A stretch of 64,000 nucleotides of DNA from an uncultured Lewinella sp. (GTDB taxonomy: Bacteria; Bacteroidota; Bacteroidia; Chitinophagales; Saprospiraceae), in the NCBI GenBank assembly GCA_937873655.1, contig CALMYQ010000059.1, positions 1-64,000 on the forward strand, in the 5' to 3' direction. Positions within the stretch are counted from its first letter, which is position 1, and every line of letters begins with the position of its first letter. The position numbers were made by a program, and so were the translations under genes. The notes beneath the pieces are model-generated. The model saw only the letters and a program-made list of their open reading frames with translations, was not told the DNA's origin and did no database searches. Of this stretch, positions 16,741-25,766 are shown one piece after another.

Positions 16741-17418
16741 TCACCTCTCTCCCTTCCGCCACCGCCGGTTAATCCCATAAACCCCCACCAGCACCAAAAA
16801 AGAAAACACCACCAGCACCAGCGCGTACCGGTTGGCGGTTTGGTAGTTGAGCGACTCCACGGCCTCGTAAACCGCGATGGAAGCGACCCTGGTTTCACCG
16901 GGAATATTGCCGCCGATCATAAGGATCACGCCGAATTCGCCGACGGTGTGGGCAAAGGACAGAACGGCGCCCGTGAGCAGGGCGGGCCGGATATTGGGCA
17001 ATTCCACCCGCAGAAAAGTAGTGAATCGGCTTTTGTTCATGGTATAGGCGGCTTCGGTCAGGCGCGGACTCAATCGTTCAAAGCCCGCCTGTACGGGCTG
17101 TACCATGAAGGGCAGGCTGTACAAAATGGAACCCAGCACCAGGCCGGGGAAGGAGAAGACCAGCCGCAGGCCGAGATGCTGGAGCAACCAGGCGCCGACA
17201 GCGCTTTGCGGGCTAAAAACCAGGAGGAGGTAAAAGCCGAGCACAGAAGGCGGGAGTACCAGCGGCAGGCTGACAAGCGTTTCCCAGACGGGTTTGAGCC
17301 TCGATCTGCTTTTTGCCAGCCGGTAAGCCAGTGGTACACCCAGAAGGAACAACAGGGCAGTGGTAATGGAAGCCAGGCCGAAGGTAAGCTTCAGCGTTTC
17401 AAGAAAGGCTTTATCCAT
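16741..17418 (-). CDS. modB: Molybdate ABC transporter permease
   Basis: 225 residues with five or six membrane segments and the inner-membrane ABC permease EAA-type loop ([20 protein letters not shown]). The [12 protein letters not shown] segment and the [14 protein letters not shown] stretch are typical of ModB. It imports molybdate or tungstate together with a binding protein ModA and an ATPase ModC, neither of which is in the window. Its ATG at 17418 overlaps the last codons of rho by 8 bp, so it is probably translated from the rho transcript. The molybdate would supply the formate dehydrogenase 12 kb away. It could serve sulfate or tungstate instead, but the sequence favours ModB. Confidence 0.85.
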   Translation of the reverse strand: MDKAFLETLKLTFGLASITTALLFLLGVPLAYRLAKSRSRLKPVWETLVSLPLVLPPSVLGFYLLLVFSPQSAVGAWLLQHLGLRLVFSFPGLVLGSILYSLPFMVQPVQAGFERLSPRLTEAAYTMNKSRFTTFLRVELPNIRPALLTGAVLSFAHTVGEFGVILMIGGNIPGETRVASIAVYEAVESLNYQTANRYALVLVVFSFLVLVGVYGINRRWRKGER

Positions 17419-19051
17419 TCATTGAGGCCAGGAATTCTTCGTTACTGGTAGTGCCGTGAATATGCTTGAGCAGGAATTCCATTGCCTCATCCGGCTTCAT
17501 ATCGGCCAGGTGATTGCGCAGGATGAACATCCGCTGAAGGGCATCCTTGTCAAGCAGCAGGTCTTCGCGGCGGGTGCTCGACTTGGTCAGGTCGATCGCA
17601 GGATAGAGGCGCTTGTTGGCCAACGAGCGGTCGAGCTGGAGTTCCATGTTGCCGGTACCCTTGAATTCTTCGAAGATGACGCCGTCCATTTTGGAGCCCG
17701 TGTCGATCAGGGCCGTAGCCAGGATGGTCAGCGAGCCGCCGCCTTCGATGTTCCGGGCAGCGCCGAAGAATTTCTTGGGCTTGTGCAGCGCGTTGGCTTC
17801 CACACCGCCGGAGAGCACCTTGCCGCTGGCAGGGGCCACCGTGTTGTAGGCGCGGGCCAGACGGGTGATCGAATCCAACAGGATGCACACGTCGTGGCCG
17901 CTTTCCACCAGGCGCTTGGCCTTTTCGAGCACTACGCCGGCCACCCGCACGTGGTTTTCAGCCGGTTCGTCGAAGGTGGAGGAGATCACTTCGGCATTTA
18001 CGCTGCGTTTCATATCGGTAACTTCCTCAGGCCGTTCGTCGATGAGCAGCACAATGAGGTAGCATTCCGGGTGGTTCTTGGCGATGGCGTTGGCCACATC
18101 CTTGAGCAACCAGGTTTTACCGGTCTTCGGCTGAGCGACAATCAGACCGCGCTGTCCCTTGCCGATAGGCGTGAACAGGTCGATGATCCGGGTGCTCATA
18201 TCCTTGCCTGAATTGGAAATCGTCAGGCGGAATTTTTCGTTGGGGAACAGCGGCGTCAGGTAATCGAACGGTACCCGGTCGCGGAGCTGGTCCGGCGAGA
18301 GGCCGTTGATCTTGGAAACCCGAAGCAGGGCAAAGTATTTCTCACCTTCTTTCGGCGGTCGGATAGCGCCCCTGACAGTATCGCCGGTGCGCAGGCCGAA
18401 CAGCTTGATCTGGGAAGGGGAGACGTAGATATCGTCTGGAGAAGTGAGGTAATTATAATCGGCCGAACGCAGGAAACCGTAGCCGTCGGGCATCATTTCC
18501 AGAATGCCTTCGCCTTCGATGATCCCATCCAGTTCGATATCGAATCGTTCTCTTTCTTCCTGTTGGACCGGTTTGGCGGGCGCTTGCGGCGGCGGCGGCG
18601 GCGCTTCCGGGGTATCCTCCGGCGCGTCGTTCCATTCGTCTGTTTCTTCCGGAGCGGTATTGCGATCGGCGCGGCTCAAGGGGCGAACCCTGCGCCTGTT
18701 GCGGTCGTTATCATCGGAATTGTCGCGATCGTTGCGTTCATTGCGGTCGTTGCGTTCATTGCGGCCGTTGGACCGTATGGCGTCAAGCCTTGGAGGCGCC
18801 GGAGAAGGAGAAGATGAGGTAGAAACTCTGCGCCTGCGAACTGCGGGCTTTTCGTCTTTCTTCGAATCTTCGGCTTCTTCTTGTTCGGGTTCTTCAGCAA
18901 CGGCAGTCGATCCATCCAGGGCTTGCTGATCCAATATCTTGTGGATTAATTCCTGTTTGTTGAGTCGCTTGAATCCTTCAACGCCTATTTTTTCAGCTAG
19001 TTCTCTCAGCTCGGGAACAAGCATTTCATTCAATTGCAGAATATCAAACAT
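17411..19051 (-). CDS. rho: Transcription termination factor Rho with long disordered insert
   Basis: Hexameric RNA-dependent ATPase that terminates transcription. Residues 1-47 are the Rho N-terminal helical (SAP-like) domain. Residues about 48-168 are a low-complexity acidic then Arg/Asn/Asp-rich region including repeats of NERNDR. Then come the cold-shock RNA-binding domain ([16 protein letters not shown]) and the RecA-like ATPase with Walker A in AQPKTGKT (about residues 306-313) and the Q-loop/R-loop regions. At 546 residues it is over 100 longer than E. coli Rho, wholly because of the insert. In Bacteroides thetaiotaomicron a comparable insert drives phase separation of Rho; the same role here is inference. 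Confidence 0.96.
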   Translation of the reverse strand: MFDILQLNEMLVPELRELAEKIGVEGFKRLNKQELIHKILDQQALDGSTAVAEEPEQEEAEDSKKDEKPAVRRRRVSTSSSPSPAPPRLDAIRSNGRNERNDRNERNDRDNSDDNDRNRRRVRPLSRADRNTAPEETDEWNDAPEDTPEAPPPPPQAPAKPVQQEERERFDIELDGIIEGEGILEMMPDGYGFLRSADYNYLTSPDDIYVSPSQIKLFGLRTGDTVRGAIRPPKEGEKYFALLRVSKINGLSPDQLRDRVPFDYLTPLFPNEKFRLTISNSGKDMSTRIIDLFTPIGKGQRGLIVAQPKTGKTWLLKDVANAIAKNHPECYLIVLLIDERPEEVTDMKRSVNAEVISSTFDEPAENHVRVAGVVLEKAKRLVESGHDVCILLDSITRLARAYNTVAPASGKVLSGGVEANALHKPKKFFGAARNIEGGGSLTILATALIDTGSKMDGVIFEEFKGTGNMELQLDRSLANKRLYPAIDLTKSSTRREDLLLDKDALQRMFILRNHLADMKPDEAMEFLLKHIHGTTSNEEFLASMNG

Positions 19052-19478
19052 GATAAATGGTTGATTACGGATAATTATAAGTTATTGCAGTGCAGTTTCA
19101 AATAGACCAAAAAGTTAATGCGGAAATAGCCTGACGAGTCTCACCCTAACCTCAGAAATCACTATGGGAAATTTTGCAACATCTACGAACCCTCATCAAC
19201 GCGCTTGGAATAAGCAGGAGTTGAAATCTCTACAACTTGGCCAAACTTGATAGCTTAGGTTGTGTGAAAGTGAAATGAGCAGCGGGGTGTTTGCGCTTTC
19301 GACGATGCAAAAATACATTATTTTTTGATTTCAAATAGTATCTTTGCGAAAAATATTGCGCCCGGGTACGCGCAGCTTTCAAGCGTAACCCGAATTCATT
19401 ATTTAAAACGCATGATCGCGTTCAATAGTTTGACCGCCGGATTATTTTTTTCTTACCAAAATCACAAGCGTCTCTAAC
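19052..19478. other. Divergent rho/serS control region
   Basis: 427 bp without a gene, AT-rich in part. It holds a -7-like TATCTTTG at 19339-19346 directed at serS, about 130 bases before its ATG, without a clear -33 partner. Downstream, around 19366-19391, an imperfect GC-rich dyad (GGGTACGC against GCGTAACCC) could fold in the serS leader. I see no small RNA or tRNA here. Confidence 0.45.
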
Positions 19479-20756
19479 ATGCTCGAAGTGAATTATATCC
19501 GTGAAAACAAAGAGCAGGTTATTCACGGGTTGAAAAAGCGGAATTTTACCGCAGGTGACCTGGCCATCATTGATGATATCCTCCGCTTAGACGATAACCG
19601 GAAATCCATTCAAACCGAACTGGACGCCTTGCTGGCCGAGCGCAACGCCCTGTCCAAAGAGATCGGACAACTGATGCAGTCCGGGAAAAAAGATGAAGCG
19701 GAATCCATCCGCCAGAAAGTAGCCGGATTGCGCGACGAAGCGGCCGTGATGGAAAGCCGCATGAGCGAAAACCGCGAACAATTGCAAACCTTACTCTATA
19801 AGGTGCCCAATATCCCGAATGAATCGGTGCCGGCCGGCAGCTCGGAAACCGATAATGAAGTGTACAAGGCCTGGGAAAAAGACCTCCCCGAACTGAGCGG
19901 CGAGGCTTTGCCGCACTGGGACCTGGCCAAGAAATACAATATTTTCGACCTGGATCTCGGCGTCAAGATCACCGGCTCCGGGTTTCCGGTCTACCGGGGC
20001 AAAGGCGCCCGTTTCCAACGCGCCCTGATCGCCTTTTTCCTCGACCGCGCCACCGCGGCGGGCTACGAGGAGATTATTCCCCCGCTGATGGTCAATGAAG
20101 ATACAGCCAGAGGAACCGGCCAGCTGCCCGACAAGGAAGGCCAGATGTATTATGTGGAAAAGGACGACCTTTACCTGATCCCCACCGCTGAAGTGCCTGT
20201 GACGAATATCTACCGCGACGTCATATTGAATGAGAGCGATTTTCCCATCAAACTGACCGGCTATACGCCTTGTTTCAGAAGAGAAGCAGGGTCGTACGGC
20301 GCACACGTAAGGGGGTTGAACCGCGTCCACCAGTTCGATAAGATCGAGATCGTCCAGATCCAGCATCCCGACCGGTCTTACGATACGCTGCAGGAAATGC
20401 TGGCCCATGTCGGCAGCCTTCTGGACAGCCTGGAACTGCCTTACCGCATTTTGCGCTTATGCGGCGGCGACCTCGGGTTCACTTCCGCGCTCACGTTTGA
20501 TTTTGAAGTGTATTCCGCCGCGCAAAAGCGGTGGCTGGAGGTCAGCTCGGTCTCCAACTTCGAGACCTACCAGAGCAACCGACTGAAGTTGCGGTACCGC
20601 GACGGAAAAGGCACCCGGCTGGCTCATACCCTCAACGGGAGCGCGCTGGCGCTGGCACGGATCGTTGCTGCGCTGCTGGAAAACAACCAAACCCCCGAGG
20701 GAATTGTTATACCGAAGGTATTGCAACCCTATACGGGGTTTGAATTGCTAAACTAA
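19479..20756 (+). CDS. serS: Seryl-tRNA synthetase
   Basis: Charges tRNA-Ser with serine in the cytoplasm. Residues 1-110 are the antiparallel coiled-coil arm that grips the long variable arm of tRNA-Ser; the rest is the class II catalytic core. Motif 2 is visible in FRREAGSYGAHVRGLNRVHQF and motif 3 near the C-terminus (GSALALARIVAALLENNQ). The 425-residue length is standard. It is followed 15 bp later by the YugP-like gene, so the two probably form an operon. Confidence 0.97.
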   Translation: MLEVNYIRENKEQVIHGLKKRNFTAGDLAIIDDILRLDDNRKSIQTELDALLAERNALSKEIGQLMQSGKKDEAESIRQKVAGLRDEAAVMESRMSENREQLQTLLYKVPNIPNESVPAGSSETDNEVYKAWEKDLPELSGEALPHWDLAKKYNIFDLDLGVKITGSGFPVYRGKGARFQRALIAFFLDRATAAGYEEIIPPLMVNEDTARGTGQLPDKEGQMYYVEKDDLYLIPTAEVPVTNIYRDVILNESDFPIKLTGYTPCFRREAGSYGAHVRGLNRVHQFDKIEIVQIQHPDRSYDTLQEMLAHVGSLLDSLELPYRILRLCGGDLGFTSALTFDFEVYSAAQKRWLEVSSVSNFETYQSNRLKLRYRDGKGTRLAHTLNGSALALARIVAALLENNQTPEGIVIPKVLQPYTGFELLN

Positions 20757-20771
20757 AAACACGGTGCAAAA

Positions 20772-21455
20772 ATGGGGTATATTGTCATTGTACTGGTTTT
20801 TTCGGTGATCGGAGGGATCATCAGCAACCGGTTAAAGAGCAAATTCAATTTTTACAGCCGGGTCCCGTTGCGCAACGGGATGAGCGGCAGAGAAGTGGCA
20901 GAGGATATGCTGCGGTTTTATGGCATCCGGGATGTTAAAGTGATCGAAGGACAAGGATTCCTGACGGATCACTACAACCCCGCCAATAAAACGGTGACCC
21001 TGAGTTCGGATGTCTATCACGGCCGCCATATTGCCTCAGCTGCCGTAGCCGCCCACGAATGCGGCCACGCCGTCCAGCACGCTCAGGCTTATACCTGGCT
21101 GCGGCTGCGCTCGGCTATGGTGCCGGTGGTCAGCTTCGCGGCCAGGGCCCAGCAGTTCATCCTGATGTTCGGCATCGGCCTGTTCTTTGTGAACAGCAAC
21201 CCGACCATCCTCCTGGTCGTAGCCGGCGTGTTCGGAGTAACCGCCCTCTTCAGCCTGGTGACCCTGCCGGTGGAATTCGACGCCAGCAACCGCGGCCTGG
21301 CCTGGTTGAACAGGTCGGGCGTGACCAGCGGGCAGGAGTACGAAGGCGCAAAAGACGCCCTTTGGTGGGCCGCTATGACTTATGTAGCCGCCGCCTTGTC
21401 GGCATTGGCCGTTTTTCTTTATTTTGTGATGCAGTACCTGGGCTCCCGGGACTGA
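20772..21455 (+). CDS. YugP-like membrane zinc metallopeptidase
   Basis: 227 residues, Zn_peptidase_2 family. There is one N-terminal membrane segment, then the zinc-binding HECGH motif in AAHECGHAVQHA near residues 95-106, and two or three membrane helices in the C-terminal half. The conserved SDVYHGRHIASAAVAAHE approach to the active site is intact. Members are integral-membrane proteases of unknown substrate. It follows serS closely and is followed by inverted heptamer arrays that could end the transcript before frr. Confidence 0.87.
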   Translation: MGYIVIVLVFSVIGGIISNRLKSKFNFYSRVPLRNGMSGREVAEDMLRFYGIRDVKVIEGQGFLTDHYNPANKTVTLSSDVYHGRHIASAAVAAHECGHAVQHAQAYTWLRLRSAMVPVVSFAARAQQFILMFGIGLFFVNSNPTILLVVAGVFGVTALFSLVTLPVEFDASNRGLAWLNRSGVTSGQEYEGAKDALWWAAMTYVAAALSALAVFLYFVMQYLGSRD

Positions 21456-21460
21456 TTAAA

Positions 21461-21551
21461 CAGTGGTCAGTTATCAGTTATCAGTTATCAGTAACTCACT
21501 TTCTCCACTGACCACTGACCACTGACAACTGACAACTGACAACTGACAACT
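21461..21551. repeat. Inverted heptamer arrays (AGTTATC/AGTGGTC against ACTGACC/ACTGACA)
   Basis: Starting 6 bp after the YugP-like stop codon, about four heptamers of the AGTGGTC/AGTTATC type are followed, after a 14-base spacer, by six or more heptamers of the opposite orientation. The two arms can pair into a long imperfect hairpin. It may act as a terminator, or it may simply be two insertions of the same repeat. The same heptamer occurs at 31882 and 54238. Confidence 0.85.
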
Positions 21552-21563
21552 AAAATAGATATC

Positions 21564-22130
21564 ATGACCCTTGATGAAGTCAACTTATTTGTCGGGCTCG
21601 CCGAAGAAGGCATGAACCATGCGTTGGAACATCTGGAACGCGAACTGATCAAAGTACGGGCAGGAAAAGCTTCCGTGAACATGCTCGACGGCATCCTGGT
21701 GAATTATTACGGCGCGCCCACGCCGCTCAACCAGGTAGCCAATGTGAGCATTTCGGATTCCAGGACCATCAACATCCAACCGTGGGAAAAATCGACGCTC
21801 GGGCCGATTGAGAAAGCCATCTTTGAAGCCAACCTGGGGATCACCCCCCAAAACGACGGCGAGGTCGTGCGGTTGACCATTCCGCCGCTGACGGAAGAGC
21901 GCCGCAAGGACCTGGTCAAAAAGGTTAAATCACTGGGTGAAGATGCCAAGGTCAGCATCCGCAGTTCCCGCAGGGATGCTATGGAACATATCAAAAAAGC
22001 GGTAAAAGACGGTTTCTCGGAAGATGGCGGCAAGATGAAGGAAGCCGAAGTTCAACACCTGACGGATAAGTTCACCAAGGATGTTGACGATATTTTGATA
22101 GCCAAAGAGAAAGACATTATGACGGTATAA
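21564..22130 (+). CDS. frr: Ribosome recycling factor
   Basis: 188-residue protein that, with EF-G, splits post-termination ribosomes. The family hallmarks are visible: LIKVRAGKASVNMLDGILVN near residue 30, TINIQPWEKSTLGPIEKAI near residue 72, and the C-terminal helix ending in KEKDIMTV. Length is standard. The start is the ATG at 21564, just downstream of the heptamer arrays. In many Bacteroidota pyrH precedes frr; here serS and the protease gene precede it instead. Confidence 0.97.
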   Translation: MTLDEVNLFVGLAEEGMNHALEHLERELIKVRAGKASVNMLDGILVNYYGAPTPLNQVANVSISDSRTINIQPWEKSTLGPIEKAIFEANLGITPQNDGEVVRLTIPPLTEERRKDLVKKVKSLGEDAKVSIRSSRRDAMEHIKKAVKDGFSEDGGKMKEAEVQHLTDKFTKDVDDILIAKEKDIMTV

Positions 22131-22149
22131 TGCCGGTCGGTCCGGCGAT

Positions 22150-22201
22150 CTTCAGTTTTACAGTTGCCACCTCAAAAGTACCGTCAACTGTAAAACTGAA
22201 G
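22150..22201. terminator. 17-bp perfect inverted repeat between convergent genes
   Basis: Arms at 22150-22166 and 22185-22201 are perfect complements with an 18-base loop, lying between the stop codons of frr and the convergent outer-membrane receptor gene. The A/T bias of the arms gives partial U runs on both strands. It is a likely bidirectional terminator. Confidence 0.75.
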
Positions 22202-22216
22202 CCTGCCGACTGGTTT

Positions 22217-24655
22217 TTATTCATTCCCGGATTTGATCCGTTTTTGCTCATCTTCCAGCCCGGTATTTCTGCGGCGGGCCGATTTTACCTGATCATTGCC
22301 GAACAGATACGTGAAGTTCAACTTCATGCGCCGGCTGTCCGAGTTCCCGCTCACCAGCATATAGAGGTCGCCGAATCGGCTTTCGCCGCGCCATTGGTTG
22401 GTATAGAAAATATCGCTGACGGCCAGCTTCAGAGAGCCCTTCCCGTTCAGGATCTTTTTCTGCAAACCGGCGTCCACATTCCCCATCGCATTCATTTCGA
22501 AGGTACCGCCCCAGACAGAGGGTGAGATGTACCATCCGGACAATTCGAATTTCACATCCCATGGCAGTGAAAAGGTTTGTTGGCTGTAGATATTGAAGAA
22601 CGGCGCCTTCAGGTCGACCACCTTGCCGTCGCCGAAATCCGCCTTGTTGTGGGTATAGGTCCCCGTCAGGTTGGTGAAGCTGCTCCACCATTTGGTGATC
22701 TGGACCGGTGCGCTGAAGGACAGGGCAAAATTGTCCTGTTTCGCCAGGTTGAGCCAGGTGATATAACTCGCCTTGTCCCCCGAGGTGTCGGTAATGCGCG
22801 TGATCAGGTCAGTGGCGCGGCTATAGCTGAAGGTCGTATTGTAGCGATAATTGAGGGTGTGGGTCAGCTGGAAATTGTGGGAGTACTGCGGATTCAGGAA
22901 GGCGTTGCCTTTCTCGAAGGTCAGTTCGTCCAGCTTGTTCTCAAACGGGTTCAGGTCCTGATAGCTCGGGCGGTCGATGCGGCGGCTGTAGGAAAACTGA
23001 AAGCTGTTCTTGGGGTTGAGCTGGTAGGTAAGTCCGCCGGAAGGGAAGAAATCCAGGTAAGTCCGTTTGACCTCTTCGTCATCGGTGGGCTTGAAGGCCT
23101 TCAGCATGCCCTCCGAGTGGGTTTGTTCAGCCCGCAACCCGACCTGGAGGTTCCATTTGGACGACAGGGCATGACCGTAGTTGACATAAGCGGCATTGAC
23201 ATTTTCGGAGTAATTGAAACGGTTGCTCCGGTCGGGATCCGGTTGGGGCTCGCCGTTCAACACATTGTAGAAATCAAAAGTGTTATCGGTCTCCACCAGG
23301 GCCAGTTTGATGCCGGCGCCGAACTGCCCGCCCAGCATCGGCCGCTCGTGATCGACCTTGAAGGTATAGATGTCGATGTCGGTCGGGGTATTGTTCTCGT
23401 AGATCTTTTCCTGGTAGATCTCATTTCCGTCGGGGCTCAGGTAGTAGTTGGGCTGATATCCTTCCGAACGGTTGCGGAACAGGCCGTAGTCTGCATCCAC
23501 GTTCCAGACATTGCCTTGTTTGTCATCGAACCGGTAGTTCAGGTTGAAGTTGTAATTGGACCGCATGCCGTCGGCGTAGCTTTCTGCGCGCAGGATGCTG
23601 TCGACGGGGTGGTTGCCGATCATGGAAATGGGGGTATTGCTCCGGCTGGCAAAGGTAAAGTCGTTGATGCTGCCGTTGGCCAGTACTCCGATGGTGTTTT
23701 TATCGTTGAGGAAAAAATCGGCGCCGGCGCGGAAGCTGTGGCCGTTGTCGTTGTTGCGCATGCGGTTGCGCTGGTCAAAAGCCAGGCCGGACTGTTCGCG
23801 ATAAAGGTTGAAATTTTCCAGGCCGCGACCTTCATAATAGCCGTAACTGCCGAACAGGTTTACGGACTTATCCCGGTAGTTGCCGCTGATCTTGCCGTTG
23901 TAACGGGCCAGCCGGCCGACAGAATATCCGAGATCCAGGTTCCCGTTGGCGCCCAGCCGCTTATCCTTCTTCAGCCTGATATTGATGATGCCGGCATTTC
24001 CCTCCGCATCGTATCTGGACGACGGATTGGTAATGATCTCAATGGCTTCAACCTCGGATGACTGGATGGTTTTGAGGTAGGCGGCCAGGTCGGAAGCGCC
24101 CAGGGGAGACGGTTTGCCGTCGATGTAGATCCGGACGCCGGTCTTACCCTGGAGCATGATATTATCGTTATTGTCGACCATTACGCCCGGTGATTTGCGC
24201 AGGAGTTCAAGCCCGTCGCTTCCGACCGAACTGACGCTGTTCTCCACGTTGAAGACCATTTTATCCGGTTTGACTTCGAGCAGCGGCTTTTGGGCCTTCA
24301 CGACGACCTCTTTCAACTCATTGGTGGCCGCCTGGAGCCGGAAAGCGGGCAAAGCGGTCTTTTCGCCCGGCTTTACGGTGAACGCAACCGAGTAGTACAG
24401 CGGCAATCCTACATAGCTGACCTGAGCGAAATAGGTGCCGGCCGCTACGCCCGGAAACTCAAAGAGCCCCTGTTCGTCCGATATGTCGGCTTTGACCAGG
24501 GAGCTGTCCGCGGTGCTGTTCAACAGGATATTGGCGAATTCAATGGGTTTTCCATCGGCGTTCAGGACTGCGCCGGAAACTGCGCCCTGATTTTGGGCGG
24601 AAAGCAGGGTGATTGACCACAAAAGGGTTGTCAGTGCAATGGTGATTTTTTTCAT
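22217..24655 (-). CDS. Outer-membrane beta-barrel receptor (CarboxypepD_reg, TonB-receptor fold)
   Basis: 812 residues: signal peptide (1-20), a CarboxypepD-regulatory-like beta-sandwich (about 22-105; GAVSGAVLNADGKPIEFANI), a plug domain (about 115-230; DGLELLRKSPGVMVDNND and IEIITNPSSRYDAEG), then a 22-strand-type barrel of the outer-membrane-beta-barrel-family-protein class. This class is TonB-receptor-like but often lacks a SusD partner, as here. The substrate is unknown; peptides, metals or siderophores are all possible. The gene stands alone, convergent with frr and divergent from the ECF sigma factor gene across a 483-bp AT-rich gap. Confidence 0.87.
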   Translation of the reverse strand: MKKITIALTTLLWSITLLSAQNQGAVSGAVLNADGKPIEFANILLNSTADSSLVKADISDEQGLFEFPGVAAGTYFAQVSYVGLPLYYSVAFTVKPGEKTALPAFRLQAATNELKEVVVKAQKPLLEVKPDKMVFNVENSVSSVGSDGLELLRKSPGVMVDNNDNIMLQGKTGVRIYIDGKPSPLGASDLAAYLKTIQSSEVEAIEIITNPSSRYDAEGNAGIINIRLKKDKRLGANGNLDLGYSVGRLARYNGKISGNYRDKSVNLFGSYGYYEGRGLENFNLYREQSGLAFDQRNRMRNNDNGHSFRAGADFFLNDKNTIGVLANGSINDFTFASRSNTPISMIGNHPVDSILRAESYADGMRSNYNFNLNYRFDDKQGNVWNVDADYGLFRNRSEGYQPNYYLSPDGNEIYQEKIYENNTPTDIDIYTFKVDHERPMLGGQFGAGIKLALVETDNTFDFYNVLNGEPQPDPDRSNRFNYSENVNAAYVNYGHALSSKWNLQVGLRAEQTHSEGMLKAFKPTDDEEVKRTYLDFFPSGGLTYQLNPKNSFQFSYSRRIDRPSYQDLNPFENKLDELTFEKGNAFLNPQYSHNFQLTHTLNYRYNTTFSYSRATDLITRITDTSGDKASYITWLNLAKQDNFALSFSAPVQITKWWSSFTNLTGTYTHNKADFGDGKVVDLKAPFFNIYSQQTFSLPWDVKFELSGWYISPSVWGGTFEMNAMGNVDAGLQKKILNGKGSLKLAVSDIFYTNQWRGESRFGDLYMLVSGNSDSRRMKLNFTYLFGNDQVKSARRRNTGLEDEQKRIKSGNE

Positions 24656-25138
24656 TTCGGATGATTTTAATTTTTCAGTGGCCGGGCAAAAGTAGGTGCG
24701 GACCTATGCCGGGCGTCAATTTTTTCGACAAATCCAGCCTTTTACCGGCAGTCTCCAAGTGGAAATCCAATGAAGGTGAAAATGCGCTATCCGCTTCTTC
24801 CGGGCCGCCGCAGGCAAAAGGGATGCAAATATAAATGAAAAAGTTTTAAAAAATATAAAATACAAACAAAATATTTTTTATCGGATTGCCCGTGTTACCG
24901 ATTGGCGGGAGATGCGGTGCGTGCCGGCGCGGCAGGGGTGTGGTGAATGGTATTATTTTCAATAAATTCTGAAAATTAAATATATGTTTTGAATTAGTTA
25001 AATTGTTATTTATCAATAATTTAAAAATTATACTAAATAAAATTTAAAATAGATTTCGGTATAATTTTGTATTTGTTTAACAAATTTTGTAGTTTTGTTT
25101 AACGATTGCGATTTTGAAATTTTAAACGCACGCTGACC
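24656..25138. other. AT-rich divergent intergenic region
   Basis: 483 bp with no gene. The left part carries the receptor leader; 24830-25120 is strikingly A+T rich and ends with the sigma factor promoter listed separately. Its composition contrasts with the GC-rich genes on either side, but I see no structural RNA in it. Confidence 0.5.
25066..25097 (+). promoter_or_regulatory. Bacteroidota-type promoter for the ECF sigma factor gene
   Basis: TTTG at 25066-25069 is followed after exactly 20 bases by TAGTTTTG at 25090-25097, matching the -33 and -7 consensus. The ATG lies 41 bases downstream. Between the boxes is the small palindrome TTTGTTTAACAAA (25072-25084), which could bind a regulator. 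Confidence 0.65.
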
Positions 25139-25678
25139 ATGTCTTCAATTGAATTCCACACCCGCTTCCACAGTCTGACCAATGTCCTGCAGGCTTTTGC
25201 ATACAATCTGACCAAGAATGCAGAGGATGCAAAAGACCTTTATCAGGAAACGGCATACCGGGCTATAACCAACCAGGAAAAGTTTAACCCGGGGACCAAT
25301 TTCAAGGCCTGGCTCTTCACCATAATGAAGAATATCTTCATCAACAATTACCGGAAAAGGACGAAGGCCAACACCATCATGGATTCCACCGATAATCTGT
25401 ACTATCTCAATTCCGGCAGGGACGAGATCCAGAATAATGCGGAATCCATGATCCTGATCGAAGAGCTCACGGGCATGATCGAAAAGCTCGAAGACGGCAT
25501 CCGGATCCCGTTCCTCATGCATTTCCAGGGTTTCAAGTACCAGGAAATCGCTGATTACCTGGATCTGCCGCTGGGTACGGTAAAGAGCCGGATCTTTTTT
25601 GCCCGCAAAGCCCTCAAGGATCAGATTGCAGCCAGCTACGGCAGCCTGGAAGAGTTCCGGGAGCTTCGCGAGAATTAG
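25139..25678 (+). CDS. ECF-type RNA polymerase sigma factor
   Basis: 179 residues. Region 2 spans about residues 10-80 (the DAKDLYQETAYRAI and FKAWLFTIMKNIFINNYRK blocks). Region 4 spans about 110-165 (YQEIADYLDLPLGTVKSRIF, the DNA-reading helix-turn-helix). It redirects core polymerase to a stress or envelope regulon. No anti-sigma gene lies next to it: the following gene is mutY, behind a strong terminator. It therefore appears to be a monocistronic, possibly transcriptionally controlled sigma factor; the family resembles the widespread single-gene ECF factors of Bacteroidota. Confidence 0.92.
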   Translation: MSSIEFHTRFHSLTNVLQAFAYNLTKNAEDAKDLYQETAYRAITNQEKFNPGTNFKAWLFTIMKNIFINNYRKRTKANTIMDSTDNLYYLNSGRDEIQNNAESMILIEELTGMIEKLEDGIRIPFLMHFQGFKYQEIADYLDLPLGTVKSRIFFARKALKDQIAASYGSLEEFRELREN

Positions 25679-25701
25679 TTTCCCCTATATTTTTATGTTT
25701 C

Positions 25702-25745
25702 AACGGCGATGATTGAATGCAGTCATCGCCGTTCTTTTTTATTTT
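25702..25745 (+). terminator. Rho-independent terminator after the ECF sigma gene
   Basis: A perfect 11-bp stem (25702-25712 with 25723-25733, loop of 10) is followed at once by a T-rich run on the plus strand (25734-25745). It lies 24 bp beyond the sigma factor stop and before mutY. Confidence 0.85.
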
Positions 25746-25766
25746 TGAGCAAATTAATCGTCCGAA

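Noticed and set aside
22577..24061. 494-codon plus-strand frame
   Set aside because: Antisense shadow of the outer-membrane receptor gene.
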